In this document: positions 17,035-24,215 of the stretch, piece by piece
Numbering within the stretch: position 1 is the first letter of the stretch
How the letters are laid out: each line of letters begins with the position of its first letter
Assembly (NCBI GenBank): GCA_965222895.1
Contig: CBDCVB010000001.1
Span: 806,001-870,000 of the forward strand
Direction of reading: 5' to 3'
From: Bin87 sp965222895
GTDB lineage: Bacteria; Chloroflexota; Dehalococcoidia; Lucifugimonadales; UBA3495
Length of the DNA: 64,000 nt
The notes under the pieces: model-generated
Seen by the model: the letters and a program-made list of their open reading frames with translations, nothing else
Told to the model about the DNA's origin: nothing
Database searches by the model: none
Position numbers and translations under genes: made by a program

Positions 17035-18093
17035 ATGACTCCGGAGACTGGCATCGGTGATACCAGGTTAACAGGATTACCTCCGGCGCTTACACCGGGG
17101 GACCGTATTCGTCTGGCCAGGGAAAATCTTTGCCTGGCCATGGCGTTGTTCGCGGCTTCCCACCAGGGGCTGATTACCACCTCCTTCGTTACCCAGAGCG
17201 CCAATCTGTACCTGCCCAACGGGGACGTGGTGGATGCCTCCGTCCCCCTGGAATTGTCCGACAACGCCGCCCTAGTGAGATGTGTCGGCAACCAGATTCG
17301 CGGCTCGTTCGCCCTGTCCGCGTTGCAAACCCACCGTGAACTGGAAGCCGCTTTCCCGGGCACGCCAGGCCCGGACGACCATGACGCAGACCTGCGGGTG
17401 GCCCGCGCTGCCCTTTACCTCCTGGCCAGCGCAGTCGAGCAAGACCTGATTGCCCCCGTTTGGCGCATCCCGCTGGAATACCGCCGACTGCACACCTCCC
17501 CGGCGCTGAATTTCACCCTCGACGCGACCTGTCTGGACGGACAGGAAGTGCGTTGGGAGCACTTCGGCGGCTTGCCCCATTACCTCGATCTTACGCTTTA
17601 CCTGGCCCATTGGCTGGACGGCGCCGAACCCGGCGTAACTGCCGACATCGCGCCGGCCGGATACGGGCCGGTGGGGACTTTGGCCAATCATCCTCCATCG
17701 GAATATGCGACCGCCGGGCCCGCCAGCATCGCACCCGGCTACGGCAGCGGCTCAGGTCGATTGCGCCGCGCGGGTAACCGAGCTGCGGCGGACAACGCGG
17801 ATTCCGGTTGGGTTGCGCCGGTGGGCATCCCCGAACCGCCCATCGGCATTGCACCCCAGACTACTGAGGACGGGCCGGTCGCCGCGTTCGTCATCAACGC
17901 CTGCTCCACCGGCGGCAAGGCAATGACGCTGGCCAGCGACCTCTACACGTGCTACGCCAGCTGGTGCCTGGACAACGGGTATCTGGCGGTTAGTCAGCGC
18001 AAGTTCGGCCTGGAATTGACTGCCGGCGGTTATCAGCGCAAACGTCGCGGCAAGGGCCGCCACTGGTGGATGGGCCTCGAACCTCGGCAATAA
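17035..18093 (+). CDS. Unknown protein with a C-terminal phage-primase-type winged helix
   Basis: A 352-residue protein. Residues about 285-347 (from FVINACSTGGKAMTLASDLY to the end) look like the winged helix that ends P4/D5-type phage primase-helicases, including the YxxWCxxNGYLAVSQRKFG pattern and a basic KRRGKGRHWW tail. The first 200 residues match nothing I recognise and hold no primase or helicase motif. Residues about 210-280 are Gly/Ala/Pro-rich and probably a linker. It could be a DNA-binding adaptor built from a primase piece or a decayed phage gene. It lies 31 bp after the dehydrogenase gene, so co-transcription is possible. Confidence 0.65.
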   Translation: MTPETGIGDTRLTGLPPALTPGDRIRLARENLCLAMALFAASHQGLITTSFVTQSANLYLPNGDVVDASVPLELSDNAALVRCVGNQIRGSFALSALQTHRELEAAFPGTPGPDDHDADLRVARAALYLLASAVEQDLIAPVWRIPLEYRRLHTSPALNFTLDATCLDGQEVRWEHFGGLPHYLDLTLYLAHWLDGAEPGVTADIAPAGYGPVGTLANHPPSEYATAGPASIAPGYGSGSGRLRRAGNRAAADNADSGWVAPVGIPEPPIGIAPQTTEDGPVAAFVINACSTGGKAMTLASDLYTCYASWCLDNGYLAVSQRKFGLELTAGGYQRKRRGKGRHWWMGLEPRQ

Positions 18094-18183
18094 TCCCCTT
18101 TCGACGGGTGCTACGTGGGTGAGAGTTCCCCGGCATCAAGCTCCAGCGCCAGGCGTGCGCCCTGCCCCCAAGTCCCGCGTTTT

Positions 18184-18221
18184 GTTACACGGCTGTAACA
18201 TTGGCGCAAATTGCCCGTAAC
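18184..18221 (+). promoter_or_regulatory. GlnR-box-like operator of small membrane protein gene 1
   Basis: Four pentamers on an 11-bp grid: GTTAC (18184), GTAAC (18195), GCAAA (18206) and GTAAC (18217). The last box ends 70 bp before the start codon at 18291. Spacing is identical to the sites at 2660 and 18562. Confidence 0.7.
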
Positions 18222-18290
18222 AAACCGGGCGCATACTGCGTAGCGTAACCATAGGAACCACCCTAACAGCATCGCTGGAGAAAGATAGAA

Positions 18291-18440
18291 ATGATAGCCA
18301 TCGCCGCCGCCGCCGCTTTCGTAGGACTCTTCGCCCTTTGGGTCGTGCTTCCCCGTTTCATCCTGAAGCGTAACGAAAGCCAAAAGTCCGGCGTGGTCAC
18401 GATGCAGCACGAGGAGTTCGCTCCCCAGGCCGCCGACTAA
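18291..18440 (+). CDS. Small single-pass membrane protein, copy 1 (49 aa)
   Basis: A short gene not found by length-based calling. Protein: MIAIAAAAAFVGLFALWVVL as a membrane helix, then PRFILKR and a polar tail ending EEFAPQAAD. A second gene at 18848 encodes a protein of exactly the same length, with the same first ten residues, the same PR(F/Y) and K/R-rich turn and the same QAAD end. Both have CTGGAGAxAGA ribosome sites. Upstream lies a four-box GlnR-like operator shared with amt1, and a terminator follows at 18479. Conservation between the copies argues for a real protein; a role in nitrogen-limited growth, perhaps acting on the Amt channel, is inference. Confidence 0.8.
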   Translation: MIAIAAAAAFVGLFALWVVLPRFILKRNESQKSGVVTMQHEEFAPQAAD

Positions 18441-18478
18441 CCTGCCCGAACGCAACACCGAGTATCTGGCGAGTATCC

Positions 18479-18506
18479 GGCCCGAGGCGCAACCCTCGGG
18501 CCTTTT
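18479..18506 (+). terminator. Rho-independent terminator after small gene 1
   Basis: GGCCCGAGG (18479-18487) pairs with CCTCGGGCC (18494-18502) around a 6-nt loop, followed by TTTT. Confidence 0.85.
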
Positions 18507-18561
18507 GCATTCCGATTCTCCAGTCCAGGTTCCGTCAATAACAACGACTAATATCAGCCAC

Positions 18562-18599
18562 GTTACATAAAAGTTACACGGGTGCAAAATCTGCGTAAC
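18562..18599 (+). promoter_or_regulatory. GlnR-box-like operator of small membrane protein gene 2
   Basis: Boxes GTTAC (18562), GTTAC (18573), GCAAA (18584) and GTAAC (18595) on an 11-bp grid, matching 18184. The distance to the gene at 18848 is 249 bp, but becomes 70 bp when the MITE at 18619-18788 and one 9-bp duplication are removed. Confidence 0.7.
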
Positions 18600-18618
18600 G
18601 CGGCGGTGCCAGAATACC

Positions 18619-18788
18619 GCTCACGCATACCCACTTGGCCAATGCAAACCAGCCCGCTGTCATTGCGAGGAGCGCAGCGACGTGGCAATCTCGTCGCCGT
18701 AGCAATGATGGTTTGCCAACGTGTGCTCAACCTCAACGAGATTGCCATGCTGCGCTCGCAATGACGGTCTAAAGTGAGTACGCGTGAG
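18619..18788. mobile_element. MITE copy 3 inserted between operator and small gene 2
   Basis: A 170-bp element with inverted ends CTCACGCATACCCACTT and the complement of AAAGTGAGTACGCGTGAG, and an inverted core GTCATTGCGAG...CTCGCAATGAC. The direct repeat CAGAATACC flanks it at 18610-18618 and 18789-18797. It carries no gene. Confidence 0.88.
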
Positions 18789-18847
18789 CAGAATACCGGT
18801 ATTTAAAACGGGCTCAATCATCACGATTGCACTGGAGATAGAGACAA

Positions 18848-18997
18848 ATGATAGCCATTGCTGCTGCCGCCGCCTTCGTCGTACTTTTCACGCTCTGGGT
18901 GATAGTTCCCAGGTACTTTATCCAGCGCAAGGCAAACCAGCAGCCGACGGCTGCCCCGCCGACGCAGGACTCGGCCGTTCCGCAGGCTGCTGACTAA
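18848..18997 (+). CDS. Small single-pass membrane protein, copy 2 (49 aa)
   Basis: Paralogue of the gene at 18291: MIAIAAAAAFVVLFTLWVIV as membrane helix, PRYFIQRK as basic stop-transfer, then a Pro/Gln-rich tail ending VPQAAD. Length is identical (49 residues). GGAGA lies 11 bp before the ATG. Its GlnR-like operator has been pushed away by a MITE, so expression may now be altered. A clear terminator is not seen; a decayed GTCCTCGGGCAGTTTT string at about 19047 resembles the copy 1 terminator. Confidence 0.8.
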   Translation: MIAIAAAAAFVVLFTLWVIVPRYFIQRKANQQPTAAPPTQDSAVPQAAD

Positions 18998-19083
18998 CCA
19001 GCATCAACTCCGGCCCAATAACCCACGCAACAATTGTCCAGGGATTAGTCCTCGGGCAGTTTTCGTTGCCCAAGCCTACCGAC

Positions 19084-19587
19084 TCAATCGCTAACTTGGC
19101 CCGCTGTGGTTCCGTGATAGGCGGCGGCGACACCGCCCCAATAGGTTTCCCAGTCGCGGCGCATCGCCCCTTCGGTGGCGCCTCCCCAGTATCCCGGCGA
19201 TACCAACGCCTGCGCCGTTTCGACGCGCACCAGCGCCACGCCGCGCACTCGATCCGCCAAACCTTGCACCGACGCCGGCCCGGCTCGCATCCGCTGCACC
19301 GCCGCATCAAACACGTCGCCCCGGGCGTGAACCGAGGCGGTTCCCTTGAATCGGTAGCCCTTGCGCAAAAACACATCCACCACGTTCAGTTCGATTGCCG
19401 GGTTGCGCTCCAGATTGCCCATCGTTCCGGGCGACGCCAGGTCGGTAAACAGCACGTGGTCGTCGTCCCAAACCATCGCCGTCCCCTTGGGCGACAGGTT
19501 CGGCGTCCCGTCCGGGCAAACGGTGGCGGCGAATATCAACCGCTGTTCCGCAATCGTTCGCTTCATGTCGTCAGTCAAAATTCCCAT
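19084..19587 (-). CDS. Pyridoxamine 5'-phosphate oxidase-like flavin/F420 protein
   Basis: A 167-residue split-barrel protein. AEQRLIFAATVCPDGTPNLSPKGT at the start and VWDDDHVLFTDLASPGTMGNLERNPAIELNVVD in the middle are typical of the PNPOx-like superfamily that binds FMN or F420. The ATG at 19587 follows GAGGGG; an upstream in-frame start at 19710 would add 41 Cys/Arg-rich residues unlike the family. It is divergent from the hydrolase gene beyond 19800. True PdxH activity is unlikely, since the C-terminal substrate residues of PdxH are not recognised. Confidence 0.82.
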   Translation of the reverse strand: MGILTDDMKRTIAEQRLIFAATVCPDGTPNLSPKGTAMVWDDDHVLFTDLASPGTMGNLERNPAIELNVVDVFLRKGYRFKGTASVHARGDVFDAAVQRMRAGPASVQGLADRVRGVALVRVETAQALVSPGYWGGATEGAMRRDWETYWGGVAAAYHGTTAGQVSD

Positions 19588-19854
19588 CCCGCTGTTTCCC
19601 CTCAAGCAAGGTGTGTCGGTCGAAACAAAGACGTCACCACAATTTAGTTGCCTGCAATCTAACCGGCGGCAGCAAAGCCCCGGTGGTGGTCGGGTGGCCG
19701 CAATTGACATTGTACGGGGCCGTCGTTAGCATTGCAGCAACTGGCCAATGCCGGAGGGCCGAACCCCAACCGGAAAGGAAACGGTCAGCCGTGCGTAGGA
19801 CTACCGACGCGTTTGCCCGCAGATGCGTTTGATGAAACAAAGGAGGCCACCGCC

Positions 19855-20655
19855 ATGTTCGTGCGACGCGACCTTACCGATTCTGTTGAAACCCGCGAAG
19901 GCAATATGCACTTCGTGAAACAGGGCGCCGGTTACCCGCTGGTGATGCTGCACCCATTGGGCACATCCACCTGGGCGTGGAGCAGCGTGATTGACGCCTT
20001 CAGCCAGCACTACACCTGCTACGCCTTTGATATGCTCGGCCACGGCGAATCCGACAAGCCCTCCCGACACTTCAACATTCCCGACTACGCTCAGGCGCTG
20101 GACGATGCCTGCCAGGTGCTGAACATCCACCGGGGCCACTACGTCGGTAACTCGGTGGGCGCAGTCCTGGCTACCGAGATGGCCGCTACCTACCCGGACC
20201 GCCTGGACAAACTGGTGCTGGTCGGCCCTCCGGTTTGGGACGCCTACACCGCCCAACAGCGTATTGCCGACGCCGCATCCGGCTATGACGACGAGGGTAT
20301 GCCGATACCACGCACCGCCGCAGAACTGAAAGAGGCCACCACCTTCGCCGAGCCGCGGCCGGAATGGGTGGAAGCCAACAACGGCACCCGCGCACAGGCC
20401 GGCGCCTGGGTCAAAAAGCTGCACGAATCGCTGGCCTGGTACGACATCATGTCGCGTCTGCCACGGATCACGGCGCGCGAAACCCTGGTGCTCTACGGCG
20501 AGCTGGACCGGCTGCGGGAAGGCGAGGAGCTCCTGCACAACAACATCGTGCGGGCCCGCAAGCACATCATGCCCGGTGTGGGCCACATCCCGCAGATTGA
20601 GGACCCGGAAGGCTTCGTAGACGCCGTGCTGGCGTTCCTGAAACCCAATGGCTGA
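19855..20655 (+). CDS. Alpha/beta hydrolase
   Basis: A 266-residue alpha/beta-hydrolase fold protein. The nucleophile elbow is GNSVGA (Ser near residue 98), the acid is probably the Asp in YGELDRL, and the catalytic His is in GVGHIPQIEDP. The oxyanion strand reads LHPLGTSTWAW. AAAGGAGG precedes the ATG at 19855 by 9 bp. Sequence style is like meta-cleavage product hydrolases and related esterases; substrate unknown. The open frame upstream of 19855 has no ribosome site. Confidence 0.87.
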   Translation: MFVRRDLTDSVETREGNMHFVKQGAGYPLVMLHPLGTSTWAWSSVIDAFSQHYTCYAFDMLGHGESDKPSRHFNIPDYAQALDDACQVLNIHRGHYVGNSVGAVLATEMAATYPDRLDKLVLVGPPVWDAYTAQQRIADAASGYDDEGMPIPRTAAELKEATTFAEPRPEWVEANNGTRAQAGAWVKKLHESLAWYDIMSRLPRITARETLVLYGELDRLREGEELLHNNIVRARKHIMPGVGHIPQIEDPEGFVDAVLAFLKPNG

Positions 20656-20803
20656 CCGGCGGGTTTGGTCGAAATCCGTAACGGCGTTAGTTGGGTTGCA
20701 TTTACCCCGACGGGTAACATGGGATAACACCCGATAACGCCGGTTTGCCGGTCGTCGCAAATCGCTCCGCGAACGGCCCTAACCGCCCGTCAACCGACCT
20801 GAT

Positions 20804-22159
20804 ATGTCTACACTATTTGTCAGAACTCGCAGCCGCAGCCTTAGCCTGTTGCGCACGGTTGAACGCCGCGAACAGATCAGCGCGCCCAACATTGTTGTTG
20901 TGGGCGTGGGTACGGCCGGCGTCAAACGGTCGTTGCTGTTCCTGAAGCGCATGGCCGAGTTATCCGCGGTCAACCGCATCCAAAGCGCGGTGTTCTACGA
21001 CTGCAACGAGACTACAATCAGCCACATCGGACAATACCTTGGGAAGTTCCTGGGACGCACGCCGGGCGGCAGCGGTGGCATCCAGATCGTGTTTCCCAGC
21101 TTCGTCCCGTTGCCCAACGGCTTTATGCGAGACCCGCGGCAGTTCCTGGAATACAGCGGCCCATTCGAGCGGGACATCGACAATGTGGTAGGTCAGGTTA
21201 TGGCCCAGTCCGATCGCGCCGGCCGCTCTCCCGCCGTAATCATCGAGTTCATGGCGTTCGCCGGCCACTCCGTACTGGGCGCACATCTCCACGAAAAGTT
21301 GCGGGATACGTTCCCATCCTCGGTGATTCTGCCCGTGTTAATGCTGCCCACCGACCATGCGTGCGCAGAGTGGACCCGGCGCTACATCTGGGAGCAATAC
21401 GAGAACCTGTTGCAAGGCTCCAACTGCCTGGTTACCACCCAATCGGCCAACAGCGCCAGCGAAGATGATATCCGGTTGGCCACCGGCCTGGCCGGCGTCG
21501 AATTCGCCGAGTTTGAAGAAGACGACACCGTGGAAAGCCCGCTGGCCTCCGCGTTTCGGCGCCTGGTCCCTGCTTCGGGCGGTTGGCTGGGTATGGCGGT
21601 GGTCAAACGGAGTATGCCAATCGTCAAGCGATTCAAGTGGTCCAGAATGCCTCCCTGGTGGCAGGAATTTGCCGCGGTGGGTCCCGACGATGAAATGCCC
21701 ATGTCGCTTGGCCGCGCAATCTGGGCAACGCTGGACCCGTCCTCTCAAATGGCGGTGGGAGTCAATCACACCATCAATGCGCCCCAGGAGGTGGTGGTAT
21801 CGCTGCCCATTCACCCCGATGGTCTTGAACCCATCGCCGCCGAGGCAGCGGAAGTATTGGAGCGGAGCACGCTGTTCTCCCAATACCCCAACATGGATGT
21901 GGCATTCAACACCGCGCGATTCACGGAGGGCCTCAGGAAAGGGCCTTACGTCCATGTAACCCGTATGTATCCGATCCGTGGTGAATTGGGCCCGGTGATG
22001 GACATTATGCACCCCGATGTCCAACCCAACGAGAGGCGGCAGTCAGCGGCGCACGAGACCGGCTTCGGTTCCTACTATCACCTGGATGGCGCCGATTACG
22101 CAACACCCCTGGCCGCCGCCGATGTGGTGCTGGACGGAACAACCAGCCAACCGGATTAG
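20804..22159 (+). CDS. Tubulin/FtsZ-like candidate, paralogue A (451 aa)
   Basis: Not a recognised named gene. An N-terminal nucleotide-binding-like turn (VVVGVGTAGVKRS, residues about 31-43) and a Gly-rich segment (IIEFMAFAGHSVLGAHLHEK, residues about 147-166) lie at spacing similar to the first phosphate loop and the GGGTGTG loop of FtsZ. The gene downstream at 22536 encodes a clear paralogue with both regions conserved, plus FYDCNxxTxSxI, an LPxxLLPxxHA strand and (P)xMxxIxxP-type C-terminal strands. That pattern suggests the bacterial Tubulin-like (pfam13809-type) group, but the match is distant and could be another Rossmann-like fold. No good ribosome site precedes the ATG. Confidence 0.5.
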   Translation: MSTLFVRTRSRSLSLLRTVERREQISAPNIVVVGVGTAGVKRSLLFLKRMAELSAVNRIQSAVFYDCNETTISHIGQYLGKFLGRTPGGSGGIQIVFPSFVPLPNGFMRDPRQFLEYSGPFERDIDNVVGQVMAQSDRAGRSPAVIIEFMAFAGHSVLGAHLHEKLRDTFPSSVILPVLMLPTDHACAEWTRRYIWEQYENLLQGSNCLVTTQSANSASEDDIRLATGLAGVEFAEFEEDDTVESPLASAFRRLVPASGGWLGMAVVKRSMPIVKRFKWSRMPPWWQEFAAVGPDDEMPMSLGRAIWATLDPSSQMAVGVNHTINAPQEVVVSLPIHPDGLEPIAAEAAEVLERSTLFSQYPNMDVAFNTARFTEGLRKGPYVHVTRMYPIRGELGPVMDIMHPDVQPNERRQSAAHETGFGSYYHLDGADYATPLAAADVVLDGTTSQPD

Positions 22160-22535
22160 CCTCCTCGTACCTGATGCACAGTACCTGATGCAAAATGTCG
22201 CCCATTATGTCAACTGACGCAAATGCAGACAAATATCGGCGCAGTAAGTCCAACCGAAACACAATTATGGTCTATTCGCCGAAAATTTCTAAATAATCTG
22301 CAAACTCCGCTGTTTGACAATCCCGAAACGGTTCTGCTACCCTGATGTACAATTGGTAATACGAATGTCTGTATTTTAACGATAGCGACTAGATTGGAGA
22401 GCCATATTTTCAACTGTCCATGAAATGCCTTTCATGCGGCCCGCCAGAAGTAACTGGTCTTGGTATCCAGGAAGGCATCTACCTCCGGCAGGTCCCAATC
22501 GTTTGTAGTATCGGTAGGAGGTTAAAAGAGTAACC
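22160..22535. other. Intergenic region between the paralogous pair
   Basis: 376 bp without a gene. A 14-bp tandem direct repeat (GTACCTGATGCA plus CA) is at 22167-22192, straight after the first stop codon. A candidate promoter for the second gene, TTGACA (22314) and TACCCT (22338), 18 bp apart, would give a leader of about 185 nt. Confidence 0.5.
22314..22343 (+). promoter_or_regulatory. Candidate promoter of the second paralogue
   Basis: A perfect TTGACA -35 box at 22314-22319 is followed, 18 bp later, by TACCCT with an upstream TG. The following region is AT-rich. Confidence 0.4.
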
Positions 22536-24056
22536 ATGCCACCAAAAGCACGAACTTTCAGAGTCAGGAGAGAAGAAGTCCATCCGGTGGCGTCCGGCGA
22601 TGAACGCTACGATGGCGGCACCCCCGCACCGATCCTGTCGGTATCCGTGGGAACCGCTGGGTACAAGCGCAGCTGGAACTGGGCCAAACGCATGGGTCAG
22701 GCCGGCGTACTCAGTCGAATCCAGGGGATGTTCATCTACGACTGCAATCAGGCCACGGTGTCGGACATTGAGTCCTCTGTAGACCAGATGCGCCGCGTCC
22801 CCCGGGGCGGCGATCTACCCGTCATCCTGCCCGAGTTTTTTCCCAAGGTAGATGGGTTCCTCCGTGACCCCAACGCCTACAAAGATTTTTACGGCCTCAT
22901 CGACCGGGATCTGGATCGCATGGTAGACCTGGCGGCGCAGCGGTCAGAGGTCGTCAGCGCTCCCCCGCAAATCATCATCGAGTGGCTCGGGTTCGGCGGA
23001 CACGCCAAACTCGGTGGCCTGCTCCACCAAAAGCTCCTTGACCAGTTCCCCGACGCCTTGTTCCTGCCGATTGTGCTGTTGCCCCGGGAACACGCGCTGG
23101 AAGAAAATATGCGGCGGGAAACGTGGGGCGCTTACGAAGGCACGATGAGCAACTTGAACACCAAAACCGGCGTCCTGGAAAATAGCCACCCGGCTTTGCT
23201 CACTGACAATGCCATGTCACGAAACTACGCCACGCTGGACGACAAGCTGGCCATCGGTCTGGCTTCCATCGAGTCTGCAATGGCGTATCAAACCGATAGC
23301 GGCTCTCTCGCCGAAACGGTAGCGAGCTTCGGACAGTATTCTAACGGATGGTTGGGCATGCGGGTGCTGAGCCGGCGCGTCGATGTCGCCGAAGTCTCCC
23401 AGCCCCGTGGCCTCCTCCGGATACCTTTCGTGGGCAACCGGGAAATGGCCGTCATCAAGGGCCGGGACAACCAGATTACCTGGCAAATCAAATCCGCTTT
23501 GTGGGAAATGGTTGACGGCAAACGCCGAGACCTGCAACTGGCCGACCATGACCCCATTGAGGACGAGTCGGTTATCCACATGGTGGTTACGTTGCCGGCC
23601 AACGTGGAAGGCATCAGAGAGATCTCATCCGACGTGCAGGACCAGTTGGAACGGGAAGGCCTCCAGGAGGCATTCCCCAATCTGACCTATTCCTTCGCGC
23701 CGGCCCGATTCCCAATCAACAACAGCGACCATCATATGTTTGTCAGTATGATTTACCCGCTGCGTAACACCGGTATACCCAGCATTGAACGGATTATGGG
23801 CAAGGCTGACGGCCTGCCCCGGTTTGGCGAAAACGGCGATGACCTGCTGAAAATCGGCTTCGGCACCGGACACTTCCTGCCTCAAAACGGTGATTTCAAC
23901 CAGCAGGTCGCCGAGCAGTACAGCTACCGCTCCCGCGGACACGAACGCCGCGCTCAACGCGACGAAGAGCGACGACACGCCGGCGCCGCCGTCGAGCAGC
24001 AGTACGGTAACGGTTACAACGGTAGCGACAACAGCGGTGGTGAATACCGGCGCTAG
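22536..24056 (+). CDS. Tubulin/FtsZ-like candidate, paralogue B (506 aa)
   Basis: Paralogue of the gene at 20804, sharing VGTAGxKRS, DCNxxT, RDxDRxV and IIIEWLGFGGHAKLGGLLHQKL, the last being a Gly-rich loop candidate for phosphate binding. It has a shorter divergent middle and a long charged, disordered tail (about residues 460-506, rich in Arg, Glu, Gly, Asn), as seen in FtsZ and other polymer-forming proteins with flexible tails. GGAGG precedes the ATG. A strong hairpin at 24089 ends the unit. If the fold is right, the pair may form a hetero-polymer; that is inference and no partner with a membrane anchor is adjacent. Confidence 0.5.
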   Translation: MPPKARTFRVRREEVHPVASGDERYDGGTPAPILSVSVGTAGYKRSWNWAKRMGQAGVLSRIQGMFIYDCNQATVSDIESSVDQMRRVPRGGDLPVILPEFFPKVDGFLRDPNAYKDFYGLIDRDLDRMVDLAAQRSEVVSAPPQIIIEWLGFGGHAKLGGLLHQKLLDQFPDALFLPIVLLPREHALEENMRRETWGAYEGTMSNLNTKTGVLENSHPALLTDNAMSRNYATLDDKLAIGLASIESAMAYQTDSGSLAETVASFGQYSNGWLGMRVLSRRVDVAEVSQPRGLLRIPFVGNREMAVIKGRDNQITWQIKSALWEMVDGKRRDLQLADHDPIEDESVIHMVVTLPANVEGIREISSDVQDQLEREGLQEAFPNLTYSFAPARFPINNSDHHMFVSMIYPLRNTGIPSIERIMGKADGLPRFGENGDDLLKIGFGTGHFLPQNGDFNQQVAEQYSYRSRGHERRAQRDEERRHAGAAVEQQYGNGYNGSDNSGGEYRR

Positions 24057-24088
24057 TCCATCGGTTACACACCTCAGGCGCTAACGAC

Positions 24089-24130
24089 CGGCGCAGGGCG
24101 GGCATTTGCCACAGTCCCTGCGCCGTTTCA
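24089..24130 (+). terminator. Terminator after the paralogous pair
   Basis: CGGCGCAGGG (24089-24098) pairs perfectly with CCCTGCGCCG (24116-24125), followed by TTTCAATT. Confidence 0.8.
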
Positions 24131-24148
24131 ATTGTCTGACTGCTCAAA

Positions 24149-24190
24149 GAAGTAACCCCCACTGACTGGTGCAGCGGGGGATTACTTCTT
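24149..24190 (-). terminator. Second hairpin, likely terminator of the minus-strand cluster
   Basis: GAAGTAACCCCC (24149-24160) pairs with GGGGGATTACTTC (24176-24188) with one bulge. It lies 26 bp past the stop of the minus-strand LLM gene; the T-run on that side is short (CTTTG). Confidence 0.65.
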
Positions 24191-24215
24191 CATTCAACTG
24201 TGGCTGAGTTGAGCA

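Noticed and set aside
24149..24190. Possible riboswitch
   Set aside because: It is a single simple hairpin between convergent genes and reads better as a terminator.
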